A DNA stretch of 64,000 nucleotides from Maritalea mobilis (GTDB lineage: Bacteria > Pseudomonadota > Alphaproteobacteria > Rhodobacterales > Rhodobacteraceae), in the NCBI RefSeq assembly GCF_019800885.1, contig NZ_JAHVKE010000002.1:868001-932000 (forward strand), in the 5' to 3' direction. Of the stretch, positions 8,215 through 17,422 are shown piece by piece. Numbering within the stretch: position 1 is the stretch's first letter; every line of letters begins with the position of its first letter. The notes under the pieces are model-generated. The model had not been told where the DNA came from. It saw only the letters and a list, made by a program, of their open reading frames with translations, and did not search any database. Position numbers and translations under genes: made by a program.

Positions 8215-10170
8215 TCAGCCCTTGCGCTTGACGTCCGGGGCCACGGCCTCGGCGGCCAGCGCAGCCACGACATCGTCCAGCGCCTCGACCGAGGTCTGCT
8301 TTTCGCCCAGCCGCCGCAGGGTGACGGTGCGATCCTCGACCTCCTTGCGGCCTATGGCGAGGATGACGGGCACCTTGCCGACCGAGTGTTCGCGCACCTT
8401 GTAGTTGATCTTTTCGTTGCGGATGTCGGCCTCGGCGCGGATGCCCTTGGCTCGCAGGGCTGCGACCACCTCGTGCACGTAATCATCCGCCTCGGACACG
8501 ATCGAGGCGACGACCACCTGCCGCGGGGCCAGCCAGAAGGGCAGCTTGCCCGCGAAGCTTTCGATCAGGATGCCGATGAAACGCTCGAACGATCCCAGGA
8601 TCGCGCGGTGCAGCATAACCGGGCGATGCTTGGCCCCATCCTCGGCCACGAAATCGGCGTCCAGACGGTCGGGCAGCACGAAATCCACCTGCAACGTCCC
8701 GCATTGCCAGTCGCGCCCGATGGCGTCGGTCAGCACGAATTCCAGCTTGGGCCCGTAGAAAGCGCCTTCGCCGGGGTTCAGCTCGAAATCGTAGCCGGCG
8801 GCCTCGGTCGCGGCCTTCAGCGCGCCTTCGGCCTTGTCCCACACCTCGTCCGAGCCCGCGCGCTTTTCCGGGCGGTCCGAGAATTTCACCTTGAAGCTCT
8901 CGAACCCCAGATCGGTGTAGACCGAGGCCAGAAGGTCGATGAATTTCTTGGTTTCCGCCTCGATCTGTTCCTCGCGGCAGAAGATATGCGCGTCGTCTTG
9001 GGTAAAGCCGCGCACGCGCATGATGCCATGCAGCGCGCCCGAGGGCTCGTACCGGTTGCAAGAGCCGAATTCGGCCATGCGCAGGGGCAGGTCGCGATAG
9101 GATTTGAGGCCCTGGTTGAAGATCTGCACGTGACCCGGGCAGTTCATCGGTTTCAGCGCGTTGATGGTCTTTTCGCGCGCGTGTTCCTCGTCCACTTCGA
9201 CGATGAACATGTGTTCCTGGTATTTCTCCCAGTGGCCCGAGGCCTCCCACAGGCGGCGGTCGACGACCTGCGGCGTGTTCACCTCGACATAGCCGCCCTC
9301 TTCCTGGCGGCGGCGCATGTAGTTCTGCAACTCGGTATAGATGCGCCAGCCATTGGGGTGCCAGAAGATCTGGCCGGGCGCTTCCTCCTGCATATGGAAC
9401 AGGTCCATCTCGCGGCCCAGCTTGCGGTGGTCGCGCTTGGCGGCCTCTTCCAGCATGGTCAGGTGCTTTTTCAGATCGTCGCGGTTCTTGAAGGCGACGC
9501 CGTAGATGCGTTGCAGCATGGGGCGGTCGCTGTCGCCGCGCCAATAGGCGCCCGCGACGCTCATCAGCTTGAAGGCGTCGGCGGGCAGTTGCCCGGTGTG
9601 CTGCAAATGCGGGCCGCGGCACAGGTCCTGCCAATGGCCGTGCCAATACATGCGGATCGGCTGCCCCTCGGGGATCATGCCGACCAGCTCCACCTTGTAG
9701 GGCTCGTTATTGGCCTCGTAGAAGGCCACGGCGCGGTCGCGGTCCCAAACCTCGGTCGTGACCGGATCGCGGCGGTTGATGATCTCTTTCATCTTCGCCT
9801 CGATCTGGCCGAGGTCTTCGGGGGTAAAGGGCTCTTGCCGGTCGAAATCGTAATACCAGCCGTTCTCGATCACGGGGCCGATGGTGACCTTCACGTCGGG
9901 CCAGATCTCCTGCACGGCGCGGGCCATGACATGGGCGAGGTCGTGGCGGATGAGCTCCAGCGCCGGGGCGTCGTCCTTCATCGTGTGAATGGCGATCTGC
10001 GCGTCGGCCTCGATGGGCCATTGCAGGTCCCAATGCGCGCCGTTCACCGAGGCGGAAATCGCCTTTTTCGCGAGCGAGTTGGAAATGCCGGCGGCGACCT
10101 CAGCAGGCGTGATGCCAGCGTCGAAGTCACGCGAATTGCCATCGGGAAAGGTGAGGGAAATCTGGGCCAT
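8215..10170 (-). CDS. thrS: Threonine--tRNA ligase
   Basis: 651 residues, the usual length. In order: TGS domain (about 1-60), the second additional editing domain with [17 protein letters not shown], and the class II catalytic core. Core landmarks are [17 protein letters not shown] (zinc-ligand Cys), [14 protein letters not shown] and [17 protein letters not shown]. The C-terminal anticodon-binding domain is [12 protein letters not shown] onward. It charges tRNA-Thr and edits Ser-tRNA-Thr. No leader peptide or attenuator was seen in the 107-base gap before the divergent MFS gene. Confidence 0.97.
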   Translation of the reverse strand: MAQISLTFPDGNSRDFDAGITPAEVAAGISNSLAKKAISASVNGAHWDLQWPIEADAQIAIHTMKDDAPALELIRHDLAHVMARAVQEIWPDVKVTIGPVIENGWYYDFDRQEPFTPEDLGQIEAKMKEIINRRDPVTTEVWDRDRAVAFYEANNEPYKVELVGMIPEGQPIRMYWHGHWQDLCRGPHLQHTGQLPADAFKLMSVAGAYWRGDSDRPMLQRIYGVAFKNRDDLKKHLTMLEEAAKRDHRKLGREMDLFHMQEEAPGQIFWHPNGWRIYTELQNYMRRRQEEGGYVEVNTPQVVDRRLWEASGHWEKYQEHMFIVEVDEEHAREKTINALKPMNCPGHVQIFNQGLKSYRDLPLRMAEFGSCNRYEPSGALHGIMRVRGFTQDDAHIFCREEQIEAETKKFIDLLASVYTDLGFESFKVKFSDRPEKRAGSDEVWDKAEGALKAATEAAGYDFELNPGEGAFYGPKLEFVLTDAIGRDWQCGTLQVDFVLPDRLDADFVAEDGAKHRPVMLHRAILGSFERFIGILIESFAGKLPFWLAPRQVVVASIVSEADDYVHEVVAALRAKGIRAEADIRNEKINYKVREHSVGKVPVILAIGRKEVEDRTVTLRRLGEKQTSVEALDDVVAALAAEAVAPDVKRKG

Positions 10171-10277
10171 CTTGGCTTCCTCGTCAGTTTGGCGCCCACG
10201 GAACGCCCGGTTGCGGGTTATGTGATGCGCGCTATGTGACCCTCCCTGATAGTGAAGTCAACGGTGGAAGGCACGGT

Positions 10278-11579
10278 ATGGGCCGGGACCTGCAGGATGC
10301 GACGTTCGAGTTGCTGTTCGACACGGAACAGGACGGTGCGGAGACGTTGAAGGACAAGGCCGCCGAGGCCGAGGAAGGCAACGCGCTGCGCCATGTCGCC
10401 AGCCTGTCGATGACCAAGCTGGCGGACGGGTTCATCAACCCCAAGCTGGTCCTGTCATGGCTGGTCGGCGCGTTGGGGGCACCTGCCGTTTTCGCGGGGC
10501 TTCTGGTGCCGATCCGCGAGGCCGGGGCGCTCTTGCCGCAACTCTTCTCGGCAGGCTGGGTGCAGGCGCAGGCGCGACGCAAATGGATCTGGGCGGCGGG
10601 CAGCCTCGTGCAGGGGCTGGCGGCGGCGGGGATCGTTGTGGCGGGGCTCTTGCTGAACGGCTGGGCTGCTGGCGCCGCGATCTGCGCGCTTCTGGCGGTT
10701 TTGGCCGTGGGGCGGTCCTTCTGCTCGGTCAGCTACAAGGACATCCTGGGCCGCACCGTGGGCCAGACGCGCCGCGGCACGGTGACGGGGCTGGCGGGAT
10801 CGGTCGCGTCGGTCGGGGTGATCGGCTTCGCGCTTTACCTGATGGTCGGGCCGGGGGCCGAGATGACCGTGATCCTTGTCGCCATAGGCATGGCGGCGGC
10901 GCTCTGGATCGCGGCGAGCCTGCTGTTCTCGACCCTCGACGAGCAACCGGCCGAGACCGCGGATGCGGGCGAGGAGGGGCCGTTCGCGGCGCTCTCCTAT
11001 CTGAAGGAAGACAGCATCCTCGTTCGGTTCATCCTCACGCGCGGTTTGCTCACGGCGACGGCGCTGGCCCCGCCCTTCCTCGTCCTGATGGCCGGTGGCG
11101 AAGAGGGGTCCGGCCTGGGGCAGTTGGGGGCGCTGGTGCTGGCCTCGGCGCTCGCCTCTTTCGCGTCCTCCTATGTCTGGGGGCGGCTGGCCGACCGGTC
11201 CTCGCGGCAGGTCCTGATGCGCTCGGGCCTGCTGGGCGCGGTCGCCTTGGCGCTGGCCGTGGGCCTCTACCTTGCCGGGGTCTTCGCGCAGGTCTGGGTC
11301 GCCTCGGGCGTGCTGTTCCTGGTGATGATCGCCTATCACGGCGTGCGGCAGGGGCGGTCCACCTACCTGACCGACATGGCCCCGGAAGAGGCGCGGGCCG
11401 GCTATTCTGCGGTGGCCAACACGGTGATCGGCACGCTGTTGCTGATCTCGGGGGCATTCGGCGGGGTGGCGAGCCTTCTCGGGTCGGAATGGGCGGTGGC
11501 GGGTTTCTGCCTGATGAGCCTTGCCGCGGCGGCGGTGGCCCGCGGATTGCCCGAGGTCGAGGAGATCGACCGCGGCTGA
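10278..11579 (+). CDS. MFS transporter
   Basis: 433 residues with about 12 hydrophobic spans in two halves, joined by a soluble loop near residues 215-250 (STLDEQPAETADAGEEGPF). Between spans 2 and 3 there is no classic GxxxDRxGRR motif, but the second-half counterpart YVWGRLADRSSRQVLMRSG is clear. A charged cytoplasmic N-terminus of about 45 residues precedes the first span. The ATG at 10278 is chosen because GGAAGG lies upstream; a GTG at 10236 would add 14 weak codons. Two alpha/beta hydrolases follow. Substrate unknown. Confidence 0.82.
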   Translation: MGRDLQDATFELLFDTEQDGAETLKDKAAEAEEGNALRHVASLSMTKLADGFINPKLVLSWLVGALGAPAVFAGLLVPIREAGALLPQLFSAGWVQAQARRKWIWAAGSLVQGLAAAGIVVAGLLLNGWAAGAAICALLAVLAVGRSFCSVSYKDILGRTVGQTRRGTVTGLAGSVASVGVIGFALYLMVGPGAEMTVILVAIGMAAALWIAASLLFSTLDEQPAETADAGEEGPFAALSYLKEDSILVRFILTRGLLTATALAPPFLVLMAGGEEGSGLGQLGALVLASALASFASSYVWGRLADRSSRQVLMRSGLLGAVALALAVGLYLAGVFAQVWVASGVLFLVMIAYHGVRQGRSTYLTDMAPEEARAGYSAVANTVIGTLLLISGAFGGVASLLGSEWAVAGFCLMSLAAAAVARGLPEVEEIDRG

Positions 11580-11639
11580 TCGCTTGCCCCTTTGGCGCCG
11601 CTGTCCCAGAAAGGCGGCAAAATGTTCAGGGGAGTACGC

Positions 11640-12386
11640 ATGTCTGCATCCTATCTCGACACCGCCCAGGGGCGGCGGCTGGCTTATCACCGCTTTTCGG
11701 GGCGCGAACCGGGGGTGGTGTTCCTGGGCGGTCTGCGCTCGGACATGACGGGCACCAAGGCCGTGCATCTGGAGGATTGGGCGCGCCGCACGGGCCGCGC
11801 CTTTCTGCGGTTCGACTATTCGGGGCATGGCGAAAGTTCGGGCGACTTTACCGAAGGGTGCATCGGCGACTGGGCCGAGGATGCGCAGGCCGCGATCGAG
11901 GGGCTGACCGAGGGGCCGGTGATCCTGGTGGGGTCCTCGATGGGGGGCTGGATCAGCCTGTTGATGGCCAAGCGGATGCCCGAGCGGGTGGCGGGGCTGG
12001 TGACCATCGCCGCCGCGCCGGATTTCACCGAGGACGGCATGTGGGCCGACTGGAGCGAGGAGCAGCGCACCGCCTGCATGGAAGAGGGGCAGGTGGCGCT
12101 GCCCTCCGAATACGGTGAGGACATGATCATCACGCGGCGCATGATCGAGGATGGGCGCACGCACCTGGTCCTGCGCGACCCGCTGCCCTTGCCCATCCCC
12201 GTGCGGATGTTGCAGGGCACGGCGGATGCGGATGTGCCCATGTCCGTCGCGCTGCGGTTGCTCGACCATCTCGACGGTGACGATATCCGGCTGGAGCTGG
12301 TGAATGGGGCCGATCACCGCTTCTCGGATGAGCCCTGCCTTGCCACCATCGCCCGTGCCGTCGAAGAGGTGCTGGCGCGTGCGTGA
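11640..12386 (+). CDS. Alpha/beta hydrolase, ABHD10-like
   Basis: 248 residues. The nucleophile elbow is GSSMGG (Ser in LVGSSMGGWISLLMA). The oxyanion region is VVFLGGLRSDMTGTKA, and GTADADVP and GADHRF give the expected acid and His. RFDYSGHGESSG and CIGDWAEDA match the ABHD10/palmitoyl-thioesterase-like branch common in alphaproteobacteria. The start is ATG 11640 with AGGGGAG upstream; earlier in-frame starts lack a ribosome site. It overlaps the next hydrolase by 8 bases, so the pair is co-translated. Natural substrate unknown. Confidence 0.85.
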   Translation: MSASYLDTAQGRRLAYHRFSGREPGVVFLGGLRSDMTGTKAVHLEDWARRTGRAFLRFDYSGHGESSGDFTEGCIGDWAEDAQAAIEGLTEGPVILVGSSMGGWISLLMAKRMPERVAGLVTIAAAPDFTEDGMWADWSEEQRTACMEEGQVALPSEYGEDMIITRRMIEDGRTHLVLRDPLPLPIPVRMLQGTADADVPMSVALRLLDHLDGDDIRLELVNGADHRFSDEPCLATIARAVEEVLARA

Positions 12387-13362
12387 CGTCGGGCGCTGGC
12401 TGGGCCGGTTCCTGCTGGCGCTGGTCGTGCTTGGCGCGGCGTTCTGGTTTCTCGCCCCGCGCGAACAGGTCGTGCGTTCGGCCACGGGATCGGCTGTGTT
12501 TGAGGCCGACCCGGGCCTTCTGGCCGCGCGCGAGGCCGGGTTCGACGATATCGTGCCGGGGACCGAGGCGCGCGTCGTCTGGGCGGGGGATGAGGGCGCG
12601 GTGACGCGCTGGGCCGTCCTCTACCTGCACGGGTTTTCCGCGACATCGGAAGAGCTTCGCCCCGTGCCCGACCGTGTGGCCGAGGCGCTGGGCGCGAACC
12701 TTGTCTTCGCGCGGCTTCCCGGGCATGGCCGGACGGGGACCGCCATGGCCGAGGCGCGGGCGAGCGACTGGGTCGACGACACCGACCTGATGCTGGATGT
12801 CGCGCGGGCCGTGGGCGACCGGGTGCTGGTGATCGGCACCTCGACCGGCGCGACGCTGGCCGCCTATGCGGCGACCGAGCGCGACATGGCGGTGGACGTG
12901 GCGGGCATGGTTCTGATCTCGCCCAATTTCCGCGTGGCCGATCCGGCAGGGATGGTACTGGGATGGCCGCTGGCCGGGGTCTGGGTGCCGTGGATCACCG
13001 GCCCCGAGCGCGGGTTCGAACCCGTGAACGAGGCGCAGGCGGCCTATTGGACCACGGCCTACCCGTCGCCGGTTCTGGCGTCCCTCGGGGCGCTGCTGCG
13101 CGAGCTGCGGGGGCGGGACCTGTCGGCGGTCACGGTGCCGGCGTTGTTCCTGTTCTCGGATGCCGACGCCGTGGTCGATCCGCGCGCCACCCACGCGGCG
13201 GCGGAGCGCTGGGGCGGTCCGGTCACGCTGCGCCCGGTGACCCTGCCGGACGAGGGGGTGGACCCGTATGCCCATGTGATCGCGGGGGATATCCTGAGCC
13301 CGGTGATGACGGATCGCGTGGTGGAGGAAATCCTCGATTTCGCGGGCGGGGTGCCGGACTGA
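12379..13362 (+). CDS. Membrane-anchored alpha/beta hydrolase
   Basis: 327 residues from GTG 12379, which overlaps the previous gene by 8 bases. A single N-terminal hydrophobic helix (about residues 9-27, FLLALVVLGAAFWFLA) anchors the rest, probably in the periplasm. The fold is seen in LYLHGFSATSEEL (oxyanion loop), RLPGHG, VIGTSTGATLAAYAA with a Ser nucleophile in GTSTG, and LFLFSDADAVVDP (acid). The catalytic His is probably in the DPYAHVIAGD segment. Carboxylesterase or lysophospholipase-like activity is a guess from the elbow. A related hydrolase is directly upstream. Confidence 0.82.
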   Translation: MRDVGRWLGRFLLALVVLGAAFWFLAPREQVVRSATGSAVFEADPGLLAAREAGFDDIVPGTEARVVWAGDEGAVTRWAVLYLHGFSATSEELRPVPDRVAEALGANLVFARLPGHGRTGTAMAEARASDWVDDTDLMLDVARAVGDRVLVIGTSTGATLAAYAATERDMAVDVAGMVLISPNFRVADPAGMVLGWPLAGVWVPWITGPERGFEPVNEAQAAYWTTAYPSPVLASLGALLRELRGRDLSAVTVPALFLFSDADAVVDPRATHAAAERWGGPVTLRPVTLPDEGVDPYAHVIAGDILSPVMTDRVVEEILDFAGGVPD

Positions 13363-13402
13363 CCCAGAGGGGTTGCGCCGCCTTTGGCGTCGCCCGGGGA
13401 AA

Positions 13403-13475
13403 GCCGCGCAAGGGGCATCGAGCCCCTTGCGCGGCTGACGCCTCCGGCGGGCATATTTGCAGGATAAAGATGGGG
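13403..13475 (+). repeat. Hairpin-plus-tail intergenic element, copy A
   Basis: A perfect 14-bp stem GCCGCGCAAGGGGC / GCCCCTTGCGCGGC (13403-13416, 13422-13435) has loop ATCGA. It is followed by CTCCGGCGGG and the tail CATATTTGCAGGATAAAG ending in ATGGGG (to 13475). Three more elements of the same build lie at 23181, 46517 and 58931, each just after a plus-strand gene and in the same orientation. It may act as a 3'-end structure. Confidence 0.65.
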
Positions 13476-13528
13476 CAGGATCGGGCGCCTGGCGGGTGGC
13501 GGTCGAAGATTGAAAAAGAAAGCCCTTG

Positions 13529-13544
13529 CCGAAACCGGTTTCGG
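13529..13544. promoter_or_regulatory. LacI-type operator, perfect 16-bp palindrome
   Basis: CCGAAACCGGTTTCGG is fully self-complementary and contains the central CG pair typical of LacI-family operators. It lies 33 bases before the regulator ATG, in the only sizeable gap of the operon. The regulator therefore probably represses itself and the downstream transport genes. No second copy was seen before the binding-protein gene. Confidence 0.8.
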
Positions 13545-13577
13545 AAGTGAGCCTCCCGACTCGGGAGAGAGGTTTCC

Positions 13578-14726
13578 ATGACGCCACCTGGCGAAAACGG
13601 ACCGCGCCGCGCGCGGGTCACCATCAACGATCTGGCAGCCGAGCTGGGGCTGGCCAAGGGCACGGTGAGCCGTGCGTTGAACGGCTACCCGGACATCGCC
13701 GAGGCGACGCGGCTGCGCGTGGCGAAGGCGGCCGAGCGCATGGGCTATCGCCCGCTGGCGCAGGCGCAGGCGATCCGTACCGGGCGGGCGCGGTCGCTGG
13801 GGCTTGTCCTGAATGCCGGGCGGTCGGATGCGCACAAGCCCTTCCTGACCGATTTCCTCGATGGGATCAGCCGGGCCGCGTCGGAAGAGAACTGGACGCT
13901 GACCGTCGCGACCGCCCTGGACGAGGCCGACGAGGTGGCGACGCTCGACCGGCTGGTGGACGAGCACAAGGTGGACGGGTTCATCTTGCCGCGCACCAAG
14001 CTGCACGATCCGCGCATCGGACTTTTGCGGCGGCGCGCGGTGCCCTTCGTGCTTTATGGCCGCACCGGCGACCCGGAGGGCTGTGCCTGGTTCGACATCT
14101 CGGGCGAAGACGCCATGGCGGGCGCGGTGGCGCGGCTGGCAAAGCAGGGGCATCGACGCATCGGGTTTCTCGGGGGGCATCCGGATTTCAACTTTTCGCA
14201 CCTGCGTCGCGATGGGTACCTCGCCGGGCTGGAGGCCGCCGGGCTGCCCCATGATCCGGCCTTGATCCGCGAGGGGATCTTCACCGTGCCCGAGGGCGAG
14301 GTGGCGGCGCTGGACCTGCTGGACCTGCCCGACGCCCCCAGTGCCATCGTCTGTGCCCTCGACCTTGCCGCGCTGGGGCTTTACCGCGCCGCGCTCCGGG
14401 CCGGGCGGCAGATCGGGCGCGACCTGGCGGTCATCTCCTATGACGGCATCCCCGAGGCGGCCACGCTGGACCCGCCGCTGACCACCTATGTCGTCGATAC
14501 CCGCGCGGCGGGGCGGCGGCTGGCGCAGATGCTCTTGGCGCGTATTCGCGGCGCGGCCCCCGAAACGTTGCGCGAGATTGTTCCCGCCCGCCTGATCCCG
14601 CGCGGATCGGACCGGATCTGGAGCGACGCGCGCCCCGACAGGGCACGACCCGATCCGGTCAGCCCCGGCACGACACGACAAGACGCGCAGGAAACGCGTG
14701 CATCCAAACCCCAACCTTTTGCCTGA
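13578..14726 (+). CDS. LacI-family transcriptional regulator of the sugar operon
   Basis: 382 residues. The N-terminal helix-turn-helix and hinge are clear: VTINDLAAELGLAKGTVSRALNGYPDI then RLRVAKAAERMGYRP (residues 14-58). A periplasmic-binding-protein-like effector domain follows from about residue 70. It is positioned first in a run of five transport and hydrolase genes. This is the order of rhizobial aglR-aglE-aglF-aglG-aglA-aglK, although specificity may differ. The last 35 residues are Arg/Pro/Asp-rich and look disordered. GAGAGAGG precedes the ATG. Confidence 0.92.
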   Translation: MTPPGENGPRRARVTINDLAAELGLAKGTVSRALNGYPDIAEATRLRVAKAAERMGYRPLAQAQAIRTGRARSLGLVLNAGRSDAHKPFLTDFLDGISRAASEENWTLTVATALDEADEVATLDRLVDEHKVDGFILPRTKLHDPRIGLLRRRAVPFVLYGRTGDPEGCAWFDISGEDAMAGAVARLAKQGHRRIGFLGGHPDFNFSHLRRDGYLAGLEAAGLPHDPALIREGIFTVPEGEVAALDLLDLPDAPSAIVCALDLAALGLYRAALRAGRQIGRDLAVISYDGIPEAATLDPPLTTYVVDTRAAGRRLAQMLLARIRGAAPETLREIVPARLIPRGSDRIWSDARPDRARPDPVSPGTTRQDAQETRASKPQPFA

Positions 14727-14750
14727 AGAAAACCAATGGGAGGTTATGAC

Positions 14751-16106
14751 ATGGCAATGATGAACCCCACGGGCCGCGCGGCCCTTTTGGCGGCGGCCTC
14801 GGTGCTGGCGCTGACCACGGTGGCCGGGGCGGACACGATCCGCTTCTGGACGACCGAGGAACAGCCCGAGCGCCTTGCCCGGCAGGAGGCGATGGCCGCG
14901 GACTTCACAGCCGAGACCGGCATCGAGGTCGAGGTCATCCCGGTTACCGAAAGCGACCTTGGCACGCGCGCCACGGCCGCCTTCGCCGCCGGTGACCTGC
15001 CCGACGTGATCTACCACACGCTGCAATACGCGCTGCCCTGGTACGAGGCGGGCATCCTCGATGCCGATGCCGCGACCGAGGTGATCGAAAACCTCGGGGC
15101 TGACACTTTCGCCTCGGGGGCGATGGAAATGGCTGCCGTGGAAGAAGGCTATGCCAGCGTGCCGGTCGATGGCTGGACGCAGATGATCGTCTACCGCGCC
15201 GACCTGTTCGAAGAGAACGGGCTGGAGCCGCCGACCACCTATGAAAACGTGCTGGCCGCCATCGAGGCACTGCACAATCCGCCCGAGATGTTCGGCTTCG
15301 TCGCCGCCACCAAGGTGGACGAGAACTTCATGAGCCAGGTGCTGGAGCATGTCTTCCTCGCCAACGGCGTCTCGCCGGTGGATGAGAACGGCTTTGCCCC
15401 GCTCGACGAGGCCGCCACGATCGAGGTGCTGGAATTCTACCGCGCCATCGTCGAGGCCAGCCCCGAAGGAGAGCTGTTCTGGCAGCAGTCGCGCGAGCTC
15501 TATTTCGCGGGCCGCGCGGCGATGATCATCTGGTCGCCCTTCATCCTCGACGAACTGGCCGGCCTGCGCGACAGCGCGCCGCCGACCATCAACGATGATC
15601 CGACCAGCACCGAACTGGCCAGCATGACCGGGATCGTCACCAACTTCGCCGGTCCGTCGAACCCCGATGGCGCGGCCTGGGCCGATATCCGCTATTTCGG
15701 CGTGACGGCCGATGCCGATACCGAGGCCGCGCAGGCCTTCATCGAGTATTCGCTGTCGGACGGCTATACCGCCACGCTCGCCATCGCGCCCGAGGGCAAG
15801 TTCCCCGTGCGCCAGGGCGATGGTGAGAACCCGACCGCCTTCACCGAGGCATGGGCGCAGCTGGACGTGGGTGTCGACCGCCGCGCGCCCTTGGGCGACC
15901 TCTATGCCGCGGAGATGATCGACGAGATCGTCGGCGGCCTGGACGTGGCGCAGCGCTGGGGCGTGGCCGAGGGACAGCTGGCGCTGGCCTCGAACATGAT
16001 CAACAGCCAGGTCATCAACCGCCTCGTGCGGGAATACATCGACGGCGTGCGCAGCGCCGAAGAAACCGTCGCGCTGATGAACGAGGAACTCTCGGGGATC
16101 GAATGA
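14751..16106 (+). CDS. Sugar-type ABC transporter substrate-binding protein
   Basis: 451 residues, family 1 (MalE/UgpB-like) extracellular binding protein. A signal peptide covers about residues 1-28 (LLAAASVLALTTVAGADT). The mature start DTIRFWTTEEQPERLARQEA and the later VPVDGWTQMIVYRADLFEENGL and AAMIIWSPFILDEL are normal for the family. ATG 14751 follows GGGAGG at a good distance and is preferred over ATG 14736. It delivers ligand to the two permeases directly downstream. The glycosidase in the operon suggests an alpha-glucoside or a glycosylated compatible solute, but the ligand cannot be read. Confidence 0.9.
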   Translation: MAMMNPTGRAALLAAASVLALTTVAGADTIRFWTTEEQPERLARQEAMAADFTAETGIEVEVIPVTESDLGTRATAAFAAGDLPDVIYHTLQYALPWYEAGILDADAATEVIENLGADTFASGAMEMAAVEEGYASVPVDGWTQMIVYRADLFEENGLEPPTTYENVLAAIEALHNPPEMFGFVAATKVDENFMSQVLEHVFLANGVSPVDENGFAPLDEAATIEVLEFYRAIVEASPEGELFWQQSRELYFAGRAAMIIWSPFILDELAGLRDSAPPTINDDPTSTELASMTGIVTNFAGPSNPDGAAWADIRYFGVTADADTEAAQAFIEYSLSDGYTATLAIAPEGKFPVRQGDGENPTAFTEAWAQLDVGVDRRAPLGDLYAAEMIDEIVGGLDVAQRWGVAEGQLALASNMINSQVINRLVREYIDGVRSAEETVALMNEELSGIE

Positions 16107-16183
16107 TCCTGCGCGAGACCTGCCGGGGCCGCCGATGTGCGGCCCCGCACCCACCCGGACCCGTAGCTGCCGGAGCCTGACCC

Positions 16184-17422
16184 ATGACGACCGCGACCCC
16201 ACCGAAAGGACGGGGCCCGCTGGCCCGCCGCGAGGCGCGGCTGGCCTGGAGCCTCCTTCTTCCGACGCTGACCAGCGTGATGCTGGTGGTCATCCTGCCC
16301 TTGCTGGCGATCTTCTGGATCTCCTTCAAGCCGGTGGGGTTGGCCGACCTGCGCCCGCCCGCGCCAGTGGTGCGCGAGGATCTGCGCGATGCCGATGAAG
16401 AGGTGGCGACGCTGCGCTACCGCATCCGCAATTCCAGCCAGGACGAGCCGATCCGCAACACGGTGCTGACCGATACGCTGCCCGCGGGTGTCACGGTGCA
16501 GGCCTTGCCCGAGATCTGTACGCTGGAGGGAGCGGCCCTGCGCTGCGACATCGGCGAGTTGGAGCCGGGCGGACGCCTGACGCTGGAAATCCCCGCCCTG
16601 CTCGACGGCGACCCGGATGCGCTGGAGGACGCGATCGAGGACGCGACCCCGGTCGAGATCACCGGCGAGGCGGACAATATCCTCGCCAATTTCGAATTCA
16701 CGCTGGAGAATTTCCGCGACGTGTTCGACGCGCGCGAATTCTGGACCGTGATCTATGCCACCCTGTTCTATACCGTGGTGGGCACGATCGGTGCGCTGGT
16801 CGTGGGCCTGTTTGCGGCGATGCTGCTGAACAAGTCGTTCAAGGGGCAGGGCGTGCTGCGGGGGCTGTATCTGTTTCCCTACGTCGCCCCCGTGATCGCG
16901 GTGGCCTTTACCTGGGTGATCCTGCTCGACCCGTTCTCGGGCAGTGTGAACGCGCTTCTGGTGCAGATGGGCGTGACCGACGACACGATCAATTTCTTCG
17001 GGGAACGCCCGCTGGCGCTGATCATGGTGACGGTGTTCGAGATCTGGCGCTACTTCCCGCTGTCCTTCCTGTTCATCCTCGCGCGGATGCAGTCGATCGA
17101 CCACGACATGTACGAGGCGGCGGATGTGGACGGGGCCAGCCCTTTCCAGAAATTCCGCTACCTGTCGCTGCCGATGCTGATGGGCATCCTGTCGGTCCTG
17201 TTCCTGCTGCGCTTCATCTGGACCTTTAACAAGTTCGACGACATCTTCCTGCTGACGGGCGGGAACGCGGGCACGCGGACGCTGACGGTGAACGTCTATG
17301 AACAGGCCTTCGCGGTCAGCAATATCGGCGCGGGCGCGGCGGTGGCCGTGGTCATCCTGATCTGCCTTCTGATCTTCAGCTGGGCCTTCTTCCGCTTCAT
17401 CTCGAGAGAGGAGGGCCTGTGA
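16184..17422 (+). CDS. ABC transporter permease (MalF type) with inserted periplasmic domain
   Basis: 412 residues. After the first membrane span (about 23-47) an insert of some 110 residues (about 52-165) precedes the FTLENFRDVF segment and the remaining five or six spans. The insert reads as a beta-sandwich of the DUF11/conserved-repeat kind (RYRIRNSSQDEP, VLTDTLPAGVTV, CDIGELEPGGRLTLEI) with cysteines at 112 and 121 that could pair. The cytoplasmic coupling loop EAADVDGASPFQKFRYLSLP is normal. E. coli MalF also has a large periplasmic loop after its early spans, but of different sequence. The stop and next start share one base. Confidence 0.88.
   Translation: MTTATPPKGRGPLARREARLAWSLLLPTLTSVMLVVILPLLAIFWISFKPVGLADLRPPAPVVREDLRDADEEVATLRYRIRNSSQDEPIRNTVLTDTLPAGVTVQALPEICTLEGAALRCDIGELEPGGRLTLEIPALLDGDPDALEDAIEDATPVEITGEADNILANFEFTLENFRDVFDAREFWTVIYATLFYTVVGTIGALVVGLFAAMLLNKSFKGQGVLRGLYLFPYVAPVIAVAFTWVILLDPFSGSVNALLVQMGVTDDTINFFGERPLALIMVTVFEIWRYFPLSFLFILARMQSIDHDMYEAADVDGASPFQKFRYLSLPMLMGILSVLFLLRFIWTFNKFDDIFLLTGGNAGTRTLTVNVYEQAFAVSNIGAGAAVAVVILICLLIFSWAFFRFISREEGL

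Noticed and set aside
7138-10239. 1033-codon open frame on the plus strand
   Set aside because: It is antisense to thrS and the MDR gene, whose proteins are clearly conserved; its product is His/Gly/Arg-rich with no motif. High GC gives long shadow frames.
13059-16202. 1047-codon open frame on the minus strand
   Set aside because: Antisense to the LacI regulator and binding-protein genes, which have full family motifs; no ribosome site or homology.
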